A stretch of DNA of 64,000 bases from Ceratotherium simum simum. Lineage: Eukaryota; Chordata; Mammalia; Perissodactyla; Rhinocerotidae. Where the stretch lies: positions 420,384 to 484,383 of the forward strand of contig NW_004454283.1 of NCBI RefSeq assembly GCF_000283155.1, written 5' to 3'. Positions 24,752-37,075 of this stretch are shown piece after piece; position 1 is the first letter of the stretch; the number at the start of each line of letters is the position of its first letter. The notes below the pieces were generated by a model. It did not search any database, had not been told where the DNA came from, and was given only the letters and a program-made list of their open reading frames with translations. Made by a program: the position numbers and the translations under genes.

Positions 24752-26839
24752 TAAGGTGTAAGAGAGTAATTTAATACCAAACTCCAGGGTGAAAATCTGT
24801 TTGGATCTTAAATCCAATGGCTCAACAGCAAACAATGTTAACGTACACTAACTTCAGAATCAGGTAAAACTATAGTCTGCTTTGCGTTATTAGCATTTAT
24901 CTCTTAGAAAATCTCTATGTATCATTTATAAAACGAACTAAAAAAAATCATGGTAAAATAAAGCTATAGGCCAAGTTTTCTACTCATGACTATGGATGAA
25001 ATGTGAACATGGTGGTTGTTTTGCATAAAGCTGGATCATCCTCCTATCCAGTTGTATCTCAGGGACCTGTTCTGCTGCTCTGGAGACATGAACTTAGCAC
25101 TCAGATACATGCATACTACTTTACAATTGAGAAATTTACCAAATCTTTGGGAAAAATACACCGAAAACAAGTAGCTGAGTGATAAGAACCTTTTTTTAAT
25201 GTGAGAAATATTTCAAATGGCTCTAATCCAAATTCTTATTTGTTATGCATGCCTGGCATCTTCAAATTTAACCCAAGCTTTTCCCAAGCTGCCAAAGGCA
25301 AACAAAACTCTTTTGTTCATTGAAGGAAACACTTATTTTCTGATAACTATTTAGCCTGAGAGAATGAGGATGGCATTCACTCTGCACTGAAGCAGCCCCT
25401 CGTGAGAGCTGGGACACTCCAGTGTGATCTGAGCATGCGCACACAGCCAAAGAGCACTCTGTGTGTTCCGCCCAAATAACTATCGGTAAAATGAACAACT
25501 AGGAAACGCATAACATGCTTCTCAATTATTGCAACCTCACACAAGTCAGTTCAAAAACAGTAAATGCCTGTGGCTGAGATCTACTGATGAAAAATGCTAA
25601 GTTTCAGCAGTTCAAAGCATTCCCTGTGTCTGTCTATTCGACCAGCCCCTACTTAAAGCTGCAGAATTATAGGACTAAGGAAGAGATTTTTAAAAAAAGA
25701 CAGATACACACACATATACAACATACGGTTTCCGAGGAGAGTGAGGGTTCCATGCTTGTGAGGGAGGAGGAGGAGGAGGAATATGCCAAATAACCCTCGG
25801 GTTTCTCCCAGATTTGAACATGCTGTACCGTGGCATGAGGTCAGCAGAGACTGACTCCAGCCCTGTGAGGCGGAACTCTACCCTGACAAAGCAGTATCAC
25901 TGTAATATGAAGCAAGAGGATCCAGGGCATGTTGGCCGCTGTACAGAGTGGCTGTTCTAGAAAGTTAATGGCAATTCCAAAACAAGAGATCTATGCTGTC
26001 ACATGAGATAATCTTCAGTCCAGTTAAGCAATAAGCACCAAAAATACTTTGAATTGCAAACACAGGCAGCTCAAAATATTGCAAGGTAGGAAAGAACTTT
26101 TCTCTTTGAACCTATTTTGTGTCTGGAGGAAATGAACAGGAAGTGGGAAATTTGAAGAACTATTGGTTAATTTGATTTGTATCACAAATAATAAACTGAC
26201 TCTAATCTGAGATGAGGCACAGTCTTCTGGACACTGTGACCTGGCTGAAGAGCCCTAAACCTTCTCTGTGACTTCATAACATAGCAGGGAGAATGTTATG
26301 AAAAAATATTTTTGGTAATGGATATATGCCAGAACCGAAGATGTGATAAATAACCTAATTTCTCACATGTACCCAAAAGGCAAAGGTTACTACAAACCTA
26401 ATGCACATTACTGTTTCTTTTTAGGTCAGCAAGAATGCATGCAAGTGTACTGTTAGCAATTCTCCCCTGAAATAAGGAGAACACTAAAAAACGTCTTAAA
26501 TAAGAAGAGGAGCCAGAAGATGGAATTTCTGTCAAGAGAAAACATAGGGCCATGTAGGTAACCCTTTATATTTTGTGGTCTCCCTTATATTACGAGAGTT
26601 CTACTCTAGATCAGAAGTGACCCAATCTTTTTAACAAATAAAATTTAGCCAGGAAACAGCAGTCAACACAGGACATGGAGATGAAACAAAAACTTCATGA
26701 TGGCACCAAGAGGAAGGTAAATTTGTAAGAAGTTCTTCAATAGTTCAGTATTAGCACAGACTGAATTGTTAAATTTTAAATAAATTGAAATTTTATCCTA
26801 TGTCATACTATTGCTTTAAAAAAAAAAAATCTTTCAAAG
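24752..26839. other. single-copy interval
   Basis: About 2.1 kb without interspersed repeats, one of the cleaner stretches here. GC and CpG rise between about 25380 and 25960, where a small open frame is described separately. Outside that block nothing is recognised. Confidence 0.5.
25745..25960 (+). other. small open frame, possible exon, unproven
   Basis: A frame is open from 25745 to a TAG at 25958-25960. From the ATG at 25820 it encodes 46 residues, starting MLYRGMRSAETDSSPVRRN and rich in Ser, Arg and Lys, with no transmembrane segment or domain I recognise. An acceptor-like pyrimidine run, gggtttctcccag, ends at 25811 just upstream. A weak donor-like caag/gtagga lies at 26082-26091, past the stop. 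The interval is repeat-free. It could be a short alternative or terminal exon, or chance. Confidence 0.15.
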
Positions 26840-26955
26840 TTCTGTTACTTATACGAAAAAGTCCCAACACCCAGGTATGTCACACAAGGATCCTGATGAT
26901 CAAATCCCTGCCTACGGTTTCCATTCCATCTCCCCTGTGTTCACTGAACTACCCA
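26840..26955 (+). mobile_element. L2 LINE fragment
   Basis: A short sense L2 piece matching the segment around gatgatcaaatccctgccta, the L2 block that encodes the LHDLAPAYL-like motif in the RT C-terminus. Confidence 0.6.
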
Positions 26956-27090
26956 CTATTGTCATTTTACAGGTAGAGGAATGGAATAATAGGGAGGTTA
27001 GTAACTTGCCCAGAGTTACATGGCTAAGTAGCTGGGCTGGGATTTAAAGCCACATTGTACAGTTCTGATGCCACAGTCTTATACTACGTC
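26956..27090 (-). mobile_element. MIR SINE
   Basis: Reverse-orientation MIR core (cattttacaggtagaggaat, then gttagtaacttgcccagag, then gctgggctgggatttaaa). It sits between two L2 fragments. Confidence 0.8.
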
Positions 27091-27239
27091 ATTACGTTTA
27101 CAAAAAGAGCTCTACCTTTAAGGAAGCACTGGAGACAGAACATGAGCACCTACTATGGTGTTCGCAAAAAGAGAGGAAAGCGTTTCACTATGAGTTGGAG
27201 AAAAGCTTCAAAGGAAGAGGTAGAACTTGAGCTGAGCTG

Positions 27240-27880
27240 TTCATTCAAATATCTGAGGCACTGTTCTGGGCTCTAGAGAAACATCAGAGAACAAACAGAT
27301 TATGCCTACATTCTAGCTGGGCAAGACAGCCAATAAACAAATGTAATAAATATATAATCTATCCACTGGTAACATATGCTATGAAGAAAAATAAAGCAGC
27401 ATAAAGGAGATAGAGCATGATGGGGCCTCTCTGATTAAATAACATCTCACCAGACATCTGAATGAAACCATGTGGATATCTGGGGAAGGGTGTTCCAGGG
27501 AAAGATACAAAGTTCAAGGGCCCTGAGATAGGAATGGGTTTGTTGCGCACAAGGAAAGCCAAGAAGGCTTAGTGAACAAGGGAGGGAACGACAGAAAACA
27601 AGGACAGAGAGGCTTAGTGGAGGGAACCAAGGTCAGATTGTATATGACATTGTAGGCCACTGTAAAGAAAGAAGTCACAGGAAGTCTTGAGCAGAATAGG
27701 GACAGGATCTGATGTAGGTTTTAACAGGATCACTCCAAGTAAAAAGATAATGCTGGAGTGAGTGAGGGAGAGGGCAGATGTATGAAGAGCACTTGGAGGC
27801 TATTACAACAATCCACGCAAGACAGCTGAAAACAAGTGCCCAGTACGTGTTATCTGACATATATTGAGGGAGCAAAAAAC
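27240..27880 (-). mobile_element. L2 LINE 3' region
   Basis: Antisense L2 starting near its 3' end and running back through the RT C-terminus. Blocks in order are ctagctgggcaagacagc, gctatgaagaaaaataaagc, ggtgttccagggaaag, gacattgtaggccac and ttggaggctattacaac. It covers most of the 3' 640 bases of the family, with decayed frames. Confidence 0.85.
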
Positions 27881-29739
27881 AGGTCTGTTAATACATAATG
27901 GAAGTAGGGTGGGAAGGGATAAGGAAAAAAGAAATAAAGGAAATAAAAGAAAGGCTTGTCCACTTACAAGATAGACTAGCTTAAATTTTATGAATATTAG
28001 TTCACTAATACCGGATTTAAGAAGAAGAAAAACATAATTTGATTATTTACAGATTTCTAAATTTCTGATAAAGTTTTTTGGGATCTATATTTGTATCCAA
28101 ACACCATTATAAACAATCTTACAATTTTTAATACAATTTTCCCATTCTTTAAGAATCTTATTTAAATATATAATCCAGTATCTTATTTTTTTAAGTCTAG
28201 GAAATAAAAATATCACCAAATAGAAAAAAACTGTTATTGGGTAGTTTCAAAACAGGTAGTTTTTAAATACTAGATATACAGTTTCTCATATTAATAAGTT
28301 TTGCTTTAGGTCATTTTATCGGGACCTCTGAAAGAATAATTTATTTTGAACATAAATTTTTGTTTTGATATCTAGACTATCAAAGAAATTTTGATTCTTA
28401 TTTTAGGATACACAGGGAACAGTGCCCAGAGAGGTTATTATTATCAATTGAAAAGGAATAATTGTATTATATTTTTGAGTTTTGAGCTTTTCTCTTACGA
28501 TCTTAACTTAAGGCCAACAGAAGACAAGTTTGTGAAGGCAGTAAAACATTCCTTTGGTGTTTGAGTTTTAGTCCACTGCCAAAGTGAGAAGATATGATCT
28601 AATGTTTTTGATTTCCTTCTATGAACCAGGAGAAGAACAGGAGGCATCTGATAAATTACATAAATCTGTACGGGTAGATACAGCACCATACAGCTACAGA
28701 CTTTAGGCCAAAAGTGAGGAGGCATTAGTAGGGGACCAAAAGAGTTAGTCAGCTATGCCCCATCTATAGAGGAAAGGTATGACCAACAAAGGGATAAAAC
28801 TTTTATACCTCTAAATTACTCTCTTCAAAGTCCAAGATAAAATTTTCTAAGTGGAGGGACCCTGTATTAATTTATTCAGCCAGTATTACCATGTGCCAGG
28901 TACTGTTTTTGGCATTTAGGGATAAAAAAATGAATAAGATGAACAGGTCTTGCTCTCTACTAACTTTAGAGATCATCTATATTTTACAGACTACTATTTC
29001 TCAACATTTTTTTTAAGAACTCACATCCTCTTCAGTACTCTCTCATTCTATAGTCTATGTACTCTCACCACCCTGGAATCTTTTACTATGCTTTACTTTC
29101 TGTAGTTTATACTTTGAAAACAAGAATCATACGGTTATTTAATTATAAGATTCTACTTTTTTTCAACTTATACACCTCCATCAGAGATAGTGATATCTAG
29201 ACCCTCCTAGGGGTGTTAAGAAGAACTGTTCAGATCAAACACCTCATTTTGCAGTGTGAAACCCAAGGCTTTGAAAGGAGAAGTGAAAGATGCAGCTGTG
29301 GCCATATCAGATCTAGAATTCGTGTTTTCTGATTCTCCCTTTGCGTTCTTTCTACTATACCATGCCGTTGCCCTCCTACCATCCTTTTCCTACTTCATTC
29401 ATTCATTCATTCATTCATGTCCTAACAATCTGGTTTCTTATGTTTGCCATTGGTTAGAAACAAGGGAACAAAGAAATGAGCAAAAAATAAAAACAAAAAT
29501 ACCCTTAATTTCTGCAATGTACTCATTTTTTATTTTATTTTTTCTTTATTTTGAAATTTTTGTTGTATATTATTGTTTGTCAGTCACTATATAATGCAAT
29601 GTACTCATTTTGTGGAATGTTTCTGGTTTGACTCCTGCCTTATACTTTTACTATATAAATCCTCTGTGGAGGCTTTTATTGGACAAATTAATTCTTTGGA
29701 TGTTGTTTGACTATGTGATCAACAAGGCTCTTTTCCAGC
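27881..29739. other. AT-rich interval with small relics
   Basis: An antisense L2 tip lies at about 28875-28965 (catgtgccaggtactg). A (CATT)n run is at 29395-29418, and a 65-base retro-insert at 29530-29594 is listed separately. The remainder has nothing recognisable. Confidence 0.5.
29530..29594 (-). mobile_element. very short retro-insert, probably an L1 tip
   Basis: A 65-base T-rich block is flanked by an exact 17-bp duplication, tgcaatgtactcatttt, at 29513-29529 and 29595-29611. On the minus strand it ends in an A/T-rich tail, as a severely 5'-truncated LINE-1 insertion would. The source family is not certain. Confidence 0.6.
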
Positions 29740-29941
29740 CCTGTACTGGCTAAGACTTCAAGTACAATCTTAAATAGGAGCGGTCAGAGAGGACAACCTT
29801 GCTTTCTTGCTAATCTTAAAATGAAAAGATTCAGGTTTACATCAAGTATGAAATTAGCTGCAGTTTTTAAAATTTTTTTGATATTTTTTATCAAGTTGAA
29901 GAAATTCCCTTCTATTCCTAGTTTGCTGAGAGTTTTAAGTA

Positions 29942-30149
29942 CAGTCACGTGTTGCTTAATGATGAGGGTACGTTCTGAGAAATGTGTCATTAGGTGATTT
30001 TGTCATTGTGCGAACATCACAGAGTGTACTTAAACAAACCAAGATAGTATGGCCTACTATACACCTATGCTATATGGTACTAATCTTATGGGATTGCCAT
30101 CACATAGGTGGTCCATTGTTGACTGAAATGTCGTTATGACACATGACTG
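29942..30149. mobile_element. MER2 DNA transposon in L1
   Basis: A non-autonomous Tigger-type (pogo/Tc-mariner) fossil with the MER2 phrases cgttctgagaaatgtgtc, gaacatcacagagtgtac and taatcttatgggattgcc. Its inverted ends are visible (cagtcacgtg and cacatgactg). It interrupts the antisense L1, so it jumped after that L1 inserted. Confidence 0.88.
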
Positions 30150-33072
30150 CAATATGAATGGGTATTAAATTTTGTCAAATGCTTTTTCTGTATCAATTGA
30201 TACAATCAAATGGTTTTGATTCTTTGGGCTGTCAATATTGTGGATTACACTGATTTTCAAACATTGAAATAGCATCGCATTCCTGATATAAACCACACTT
30301 AGACATGGTATATTATTCTTTGTATACATTGCTATATTTGATTTGTTGGTACTTTGTGGAGCATTTTCTCGTCTTGTTCATGAGGGATATTGGTCTGCTG
30401 TTTTGTTCTCTGGTATAGGTTTTGTCTGATTTTGATATCAGGGTAATGCTGGCCTCATAAAATGAGTCCTCTCCTCTTCTATTTTCTGTAAGAGATCATA
30501 CAGAATTGGTATATTTCTTCTATAAATGTGTGGTACTTGCCAGTGAAACTATGTGATTTCTTTTTCAGAATGTTTTAAACTACAAATTTCATGTCTTTAA
30601 TAGTTATAGAACTATGCAGGCTATCTATTTCATCTTAAGTGATTTTCGGTAGTTTTTTGTTTGAGATTTTGGTCTCCTTCATCTAAGTTGTTGATTTAAT
30701 GTGTGTAGAGTTTGTAGTGATATCCTCTCTTCTTTCATTTGGAATATTATTAGTATTTTGTCTTCTATTTTATCATCATCTTGTTAGAGATTTATTAATT
30801 TTATTAATCTTTTCTGTGAACCAGCTTTTGTTTTCGTTGTTTTTCTCTACTGTGTCTCTGTTTTAAATTTCACTGACTTCTGCTCTTATCTTTATTATTT
30901 CCTTCCTTCTGCTTGCTTTGGGTTTATTTTACTCTTATTTTTCTAGTTTGTTAAGGTTGGTGCTTGGATTATTGATTTGACACCTTTCTTCTTTCTAATA
31001 TAAGCATTTAATGTGATAAATTTCCTTCTAAGTACTACGTTAGCTGGATCCCTCAAATTTTGATATGATGTATTTTTATGTTCTCTCAGCTCAAAATATT
31101 TTCTAATTTCCTTGAGACTTCCTCTTTGACTCACGGATTATTTAGAGAAGTGTGTTGTTTAATTTCTAAACATTTGGCTATTTTCCTGTTATCTTTATGT
31201 TATCGTTTCCTAGTCTAAGTCTCCTGTGGTCAGAGAACATACTTCATTTCTTTTAAATTTATTTTAGGCCCATGATATGGCCTATCTTGATGAATGTTTC
31301 ATGGGCACTTGAAAAAAAAATGTTTACTGCTGTTGAAGTGTTCCATACATGTCAAAAGATTCAGTTGGTGCAAGCTGCTATTTAGTTCTTCTATATCCTT
31401 GCTGATTTTCTGCCTAGTAGGTTCTATCGATCCCTAAGAGGGGAGTACTAAAGTCTCCAACTATAATTGTGGATTTATTTCTCTTTTCAGTTCTGTCCCT
31501 TTTCCTTCCAGTATTCTGAAGCTCTGTTGTTAAGAGAACATTTAATATTACATATACACATACAGTTTTAGAACTGTTATGTTTTCTTGGTGAATTGACT
31601 TTTATCCTTAGGTATTATCTTTATTTCTGGTAATTTTCTTTGCCCTAAAGTCTATTTTGTCTGATATTAATATATAGATAGTCTAACTTTCTTTTGATTA
31701 GTGTTTTCATAGTACATCTTTTTCCATCCTTTATCTTGTAACTTATTATATTTGAAGTGAATCTTTTTTTTAATATACAGGAGATAATCAGACTCTGCTT
31801 TAAAAATTCATTCTGATAATCTGTCCTTTAATTGGAATGTTTACACTATTTACATTTAATGCAAATTACTCATATGTTTGGATTCAGGTCTCCTGTTTTA
31901 TTATTTGTTTTCTGTCTACTCTCTCTGTTTTTCATTCCATTTTTTCTCCTTTCCTGCCCTATTTTGGGTTATCTGAACATTTTTTAGTATTTCATTTTAA
32001 TTTATCTATTGTGTTTTTGACTATATTTTTTGTAAAGGTTTAAGTGGTTGCTCTAGAGATCACAATAAACGTGTAACTTTTCACAGACTACTTAGAATCA
32101 ATATTTTACCACTTCAAGTGGAAGGTACAAACCTTATCACTATTATAGGTTCTTTTACCCTCCCCTCCTTATGTATTATACCTATATACATTGAAAATCT
32201 TATCCCACAATTGTTATAATTTTTTGCTTTCAACTGTCAGTTGAAGAATTCAAGAGAAGTAGTATAAATATTTACCCAGATTTTAACCATTTCTGTTGCC
32301 CTCCCTTCATTCCTGATGCTCTAAGTTTCCTTCTGTCCTAAGAACTTCCTGGAGCAATTTTTTTTACAGCAGGATCTATTGGCCACAAATTCTTTTAGTT
32401 TTCTTTCATTGGAGAATGTCTTTATTTTACCATCACCCCGGAAGGATATTTTTGCTTGATATAAAACCCTAAGTTGATGCCCCTTCCCCAGTGCTTTAAA
32501 AATATAATTCCACTTCCTTCTGTCCTCCAAGATTTCTGATGAGAAATCTGCAGTCATTTGAACGGCTGTTTTCCTGGAAGCACTGCATTATTTTTCCTTG
32601 ACTGCTTTCAGAATTTTTCTTTGTCTTTAGTTTTGGTGTTATGATAATTTTAGTCATGATGTGTGTGGGTGTGGGTTTCTTGTATTTATCTTGTTTAGGG
32701 TTTCCTATGTTTCTTGAGTCTATGGGTTTAAGTCATTTGCCAAATTTGGGAAGTTTCCAGGCACTAGTTTTTCAAGTTAATTTTATGTACCAGTCCTTTA
32801 CCTCTCCTTCTGGAACTCTGATGACATGAATGTTGGACCTTTGGTCACTGTCCCACAAGTCCTTAAGCTTCTCTTCAGTTTTTTTCCGATCTTTGTTTTC
32901 CCCCAAATTGGATAATTTCTGCTTATCTATCTTCATGTTCATTGACTCTTTTCTCTGTCATTTTATTCTGCTATTGATCCCATCCAGTGAATTCTTTTTC
33001 AGTTACATTTTGGTTATCTCTTTTATTTCTTTGTTGAGACTTTCTATTTTTCTGTTGATTAAAGAGTGTCTG

Positions 33073-33281
33073 GGGCCGGCCCTGTGGCTTGGTGGTTAAG
33101 TGCGCGCGCTGCAATGCTGGCGGTCCGGGTTCGGATCCCGGGTGCGCATCGAGGCACCACTTCTCCGTCCATCCTGAGGCCGAGTCCCACATGCCGCAAC
33201 TAGAAGGATGTGCAGCTATGACATACAACTATCTGCTGGGGCTTTGGGGGGAAAAATAAAATAAATAAAATCTTTAAAAAA
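33073..33281 (+). mobile_element. ERE SINE, subtype B, inside L1
   Basis: A full-length subtype B copy with the exact 12-bp target duplication aaagagtgtctg at 33061-33072 and 33282-33293. It sits inside the antisense L1. The body has few changes from the copy at 13482. Confidence 0.97.
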
Positions 33282-34500
33282 AAAGAGTGTCTGCCCTTAC
33301 TTGCTGGACAATTTTTATAACAGCTGCTTTAGAGTCTTTGTCAGATAACACATATGTCTGTGTTTTCTTGGCACTGGCATCTTTTAACTGACTTTTTCCA
33401 AGTGAAGTGATTTTCTTTTTTGTTTTTTTTCCAAATGCCAAGTAATTTTTTTTATTGTATTCTGAACATTCTGAACATTGTTATGAGATTCTAGGTCATC
33501 TTAAAATCCTATGGAGAATACTGATATTTTTCTTTTAGCAGGCAATCAACCCAAAAAATCCTGAAGTTTTCTTCAGGACATAATCTCTCACCAGCCTTCT
33601 GTGGATTGTGGTTCCAATTCACTTCACTTTTCAAAGTCTTTGCAGTGCTATATGAGTCTGCTCCATGTCCATCCTGTTGCCACTGTGGTACCTGGGCAGT
33701 GGTCTAACCCATACTTCATTTTTCAAAGAGTAGGTATGCTGTTTGGAGTTGCACGTCTGCATGTACACCACATGGGTAAGCCCAGGAGTTCATAATAAAA
33801 TTTGAAGAGTTTGTTTCCCAAGCTTCTCCCTCTCACAATCTCCCCAGTATTTTCTAGTTCACTAGGGCTCCCCTTTCCTGTCCTCTAGCCAGAAGGCTGG
33901 GGCTTTATTTACTTCATTGACACACAATTTCCATGACAATGCCTGTGTGTGGGGCCAAGCACCTGAAGGAGAGAGGAAAACAAAAGCAACTGGGGTTCAT
34001 TTTACCTTTTTTGGGACCAAAGCTCCACTGATAAGAGAGAAAGGTTCTCTGCCCTCAGAGCTTTTAAGTATCCTATCAGACCCCAATCTGCTGCCACCAT
34101 AGAATTGCTTGAGGTTCATGGCGCAAGAGAACAGAGAAAAGAAAAAGAAAAAAAAAAAGAAAAACAAGAGGTTTCTGTACTTTCTCTGAGCATTAGAATA
34201 TCCCTTTCTTATTCTTTGCACCAGAACTGATGGCTTCTCCTGGAATTCTCTCTATCCATGTTGATGCCCACTTCTGGGTTTCAGGCTGTGCTAAATGCAG
34301 GCCTGAGGATACTAAAGAGGGAAAAATGATACATTCAACCCTAGTTCTGCAGTACTTCAAAAATCTGCTCTTCTTTCCCAATCTACCTGTTACAGTCTAC
34401 CTTCCAGAATCCTCAAACAGCTGCTCTATGCCAAGTTTTATAGCTGTATTTAGTCGGGGAGACTGGATGAAGTGTGCTTGCTCCATCTTACCCAGAACTG

Positions 34501-34558
34501 CAATCTTAAGCCACTAAGTTTTGAGGTGATTTGTTACATAGCAATAGAAAATTACACA
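34501..34558 (+). mobile_element. MaLR LTR 3' end fragment
   Basis: The block ttaagccactaagttttgag followed by gtgatttgttacatagcaat is the 3' terminus of an MLT1-type LTR. Only the last 55 or so bases are present. Confidence 0.6.
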
Positions 34559-35149
34559 ATCCCACTCAAGAAGCAATCATTTAAGTGCAATGCACATGAA
34601 ATAACACATTCTTTATACTTTTCTCTAGAAAAGTCACCAGATAATTATAAGGTAGCTGCTATCAATTCAGCAGTGGAATATTCTCTGCTTTCTTACTTTG
34701 GCTCCTAAGAAACAGATTCAGTTTCATTACTGAAGTAATCAAAATGATAGCAATGAAACCATGGAAGCTTGTTACTTAGTAGAAGTGGGTTTATTCTGCT
34801 GTCAGATGTAATTTGTCAGTAAATGTCCTGACATCTCATTCTTTCACATCCTGATCATTGGTCAGAAGAGCTAAGATAATCAAGGAGAAAACTAGAATGA
34901 CAAGGATAAATTTGTCCTATGGGAAAATTTTTCCTCCAAGTTATTCTTGTATAGAATTTCTAAAAGGTTTTTTATGCTCTTGAAAACAAAGTATTTCAGT
35001 AGCAAGCAGCATTTCATTCAGAATAGCCTACTAAACTATTTGCATAATCAAGCACTGATTTTTCCTGAGTGAAAAATCTAGGATGTCAATCAGCTCCACT
35101 GGCTTTTCATAAGCTTTGCCTAACATAAGCAAATCATGATGAAGAAACT
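34559..35149. other. single-copy spacer
   Basis: No repeat or gene recognised. Confidence 0.5.
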
Positions 35150-36060
35150 AGCTGTAGAGATACCATTTCACACCCACAGACAGGCAAAAATTTTAAGTGT
35201 CTGTAAAGATGTGGGGTAGCAGGAAATTTCGGACACTGTTGATGGGAGTTTAAATTGGTACAATCACTCTGGACAGCAATTCGGTAACATCTAACTTGAA
35301 GATGAATATACCGTACAACCCAGTAATTCCATTCCCAGGTATATATCTAGAGAAACTCTCATACATCCGCACAAGGAGACATTCAAGAATATTCATTGCA
35401 GCATAGTTTATGAAACAATGAAATATTGGAATCATCCTCTATAGCCATTGACAGGATAATCAATCTAAACTGTGGTATATTCATACAATAGAATATTGTA
35501 CAACAAAATAAATAGATCAGAACTATATGTATTAACGTGAAGCATGGTTTATGAAACAACGAAATACTAGAAAATCCTCTATATCTACTGACAGGAGAAT
35601 CAATCTGAATTGTGGTATATTCATACAATAGAATATTGTATAACAAAATAAATAGATCAGAACTCTATGTATTAATGTGACTAAATTTCAAAAGCATGAT
35701 AGTGAGTGAAAAAAAGGAAGTTATAAAAATTACACACACACACATAAAGAGAGAGACTCATTTACACAAAATTTAAAGCCATGCAAAACAATACTATATA
35801 TTATTTATGGATACATGCATATGTAATACAAGTACATAAACATATATGTTCATAAAAAATATTAAATTCAGAACAGTAATAATCTCCAATGGGGGAATGG
35901 ACTGAGGAGTAGTACACAAAAATAAACTCTATCTGAAGCAAATACAGCAAAATAATAAGTTTGAAAAGCCCTGATAATGGTCCTTGGGTGTTTGTTATGT
36001 TACTCTCTTTATTTTTTTGTTTGTTTGAAATATAACACAAAAAGAAAAAATTATGAGAAC
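35150..36060 (+). mobile_element. old L1 3' region with internal duplication
   Basis: A sense, diverged L1 ORF2 C-terminal and 3' UTR region (agataccatttcacaccca, then gacactgttgatgggagttt, then acccagtaattccattccca). A segment of about 140 bases is present twice in tandem (see 35400-35680). The end blends into AT-rich DNA near 36060. Confidence 0.85.
35400..35680 (+). repeat. tandem duplication inside L1
   Basis: Two adjacent copies of a unit of about 140 bases (35400-35540 and 35541-35680) from the L1 ORF2 tail. I count roughly 15 differences, so about 89% identity. That is higher than expected if the duplication dated from the L1 insertion. Confidence 0.9.
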
Positions 36061-37075
36061 ATATTGTTCGTTGTGAACACTAAAATGTTTAACGAAAGAA
36101 CAATATTCTGACAATGCATGAGCTAAATACAACAAAAAAACTGTTTAAGAAGGCTAAGAGAACAAGTGATTATGAAGGTTTAAGTATATTTCAAAAGTAT
36201 GCACATGAGAGAACAAGTGAATGTGAGCATGTGTGAGAAAGCTGATGAGCAATCTAGCATCTGTTATTATGTTCTAAGTAAGGATTTCATGAGTCAAGAT
36301 ATAAGGAGAGCTGTAGCTATCTATGAGCCCTCTGCTTTCTCCAACATCATCTGCTACAATATAGTACAGCAAGTTATTTGGCACATGTAGCCTGGCAGTG
36401 ATTCTACTGAAAGGTGGGAACTGGTAAAAGCTTGTCTACCATCTAAGGGTGTTCTTGGAACCTCTGGGAAGGATAAGACTAGACTGAGTAGGGCCAAAAG
36501 ACTTGCTCTCGTCCGTAGACCTCAAGTGGTGTACTATGGTCAAAGCAGAAACGGGAATTTAACCCATTCTATACCATCTTCTGCCGGCTCTAATATGACT
36601 TGGTGAGGAAGGGAGTAGGGTATCTGTCTTTATAACCTTATAAATGACCAAGAAGTCTGCCAGGTAACCTGGATTGAGGCTATGGATCTCTTACAAGGAA
36701 GTATGAGCAGGTAACATGCTCCAGGATTGTGATGTTCACTTTGTACCTACTAGCACAAATGCCAAACTATCAATTCTACTTACTTCTCTGCATCAGTAAC
36801 TGGCGGGACATGTCTGTACCCCCTAGATAGCCTGCCAGAATGCTATACTGTAGAGTTATTCAAGATAGAAAAGACTGTAGCAGTAATTTTAGCACAGAGT
36901 TGTCTAATACTTTACTTACTTATCCCCTTATGCTACTAGTATAATGTTAGGCAAAAACGAGTCTATGAAGTTGAATCACTGTGTTAAAACTTCTCCTCCT
37001 CTAAAAAATAAAGGTTGGACTAAGTACTGATAATCATTCTTTTCAAGTATGACCACTCTTTCTCTCTTTGTTATA
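36061..37075. other. single-copy spacer
   Basis: About 1 kb with no recognised repeat. A 63-codon frame at 36199-36390 has no identifiable domain. Confidence 0.45.

Larger units (their letters stand above)
29740..34500 (-). mobile_element. old L1, antisense, long
   Basis: About 4.8 kb of old LINE-1 in reverse. ORF2 RT blocks come first (ttttgtcaaatgctttttct at about 30170, then ggtaatgctggcctcataaa at about 30440). They are followed by upstream ORF2, ORF1 and 5' regions (ggttgctctagagatcac at 32047, gatgagaaatctgcagtcat at 32538). Frames are riddled with stops. It hosts a MER2 and an ERE. The 5' boundary near 34500 is approximate. Confidence 0.85.

Noticed and set aside
29395..29418. (CATT)n run considered as a transposon end
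   Set aside because: It is a simple tetranucleotide repeat without adjoining element sequence.
32641..33228. Several frames of 60-90 codons on both strands
   Set aside because: They lie inside the antisense L1 and the ERE nested in it.
35400..35680. Two-unit direct repeat considered as a CRISPR-like array
   Set aside because: The units are about 140 bases, adjacent without spacers, and are L1 sequence in a mammalian genome.
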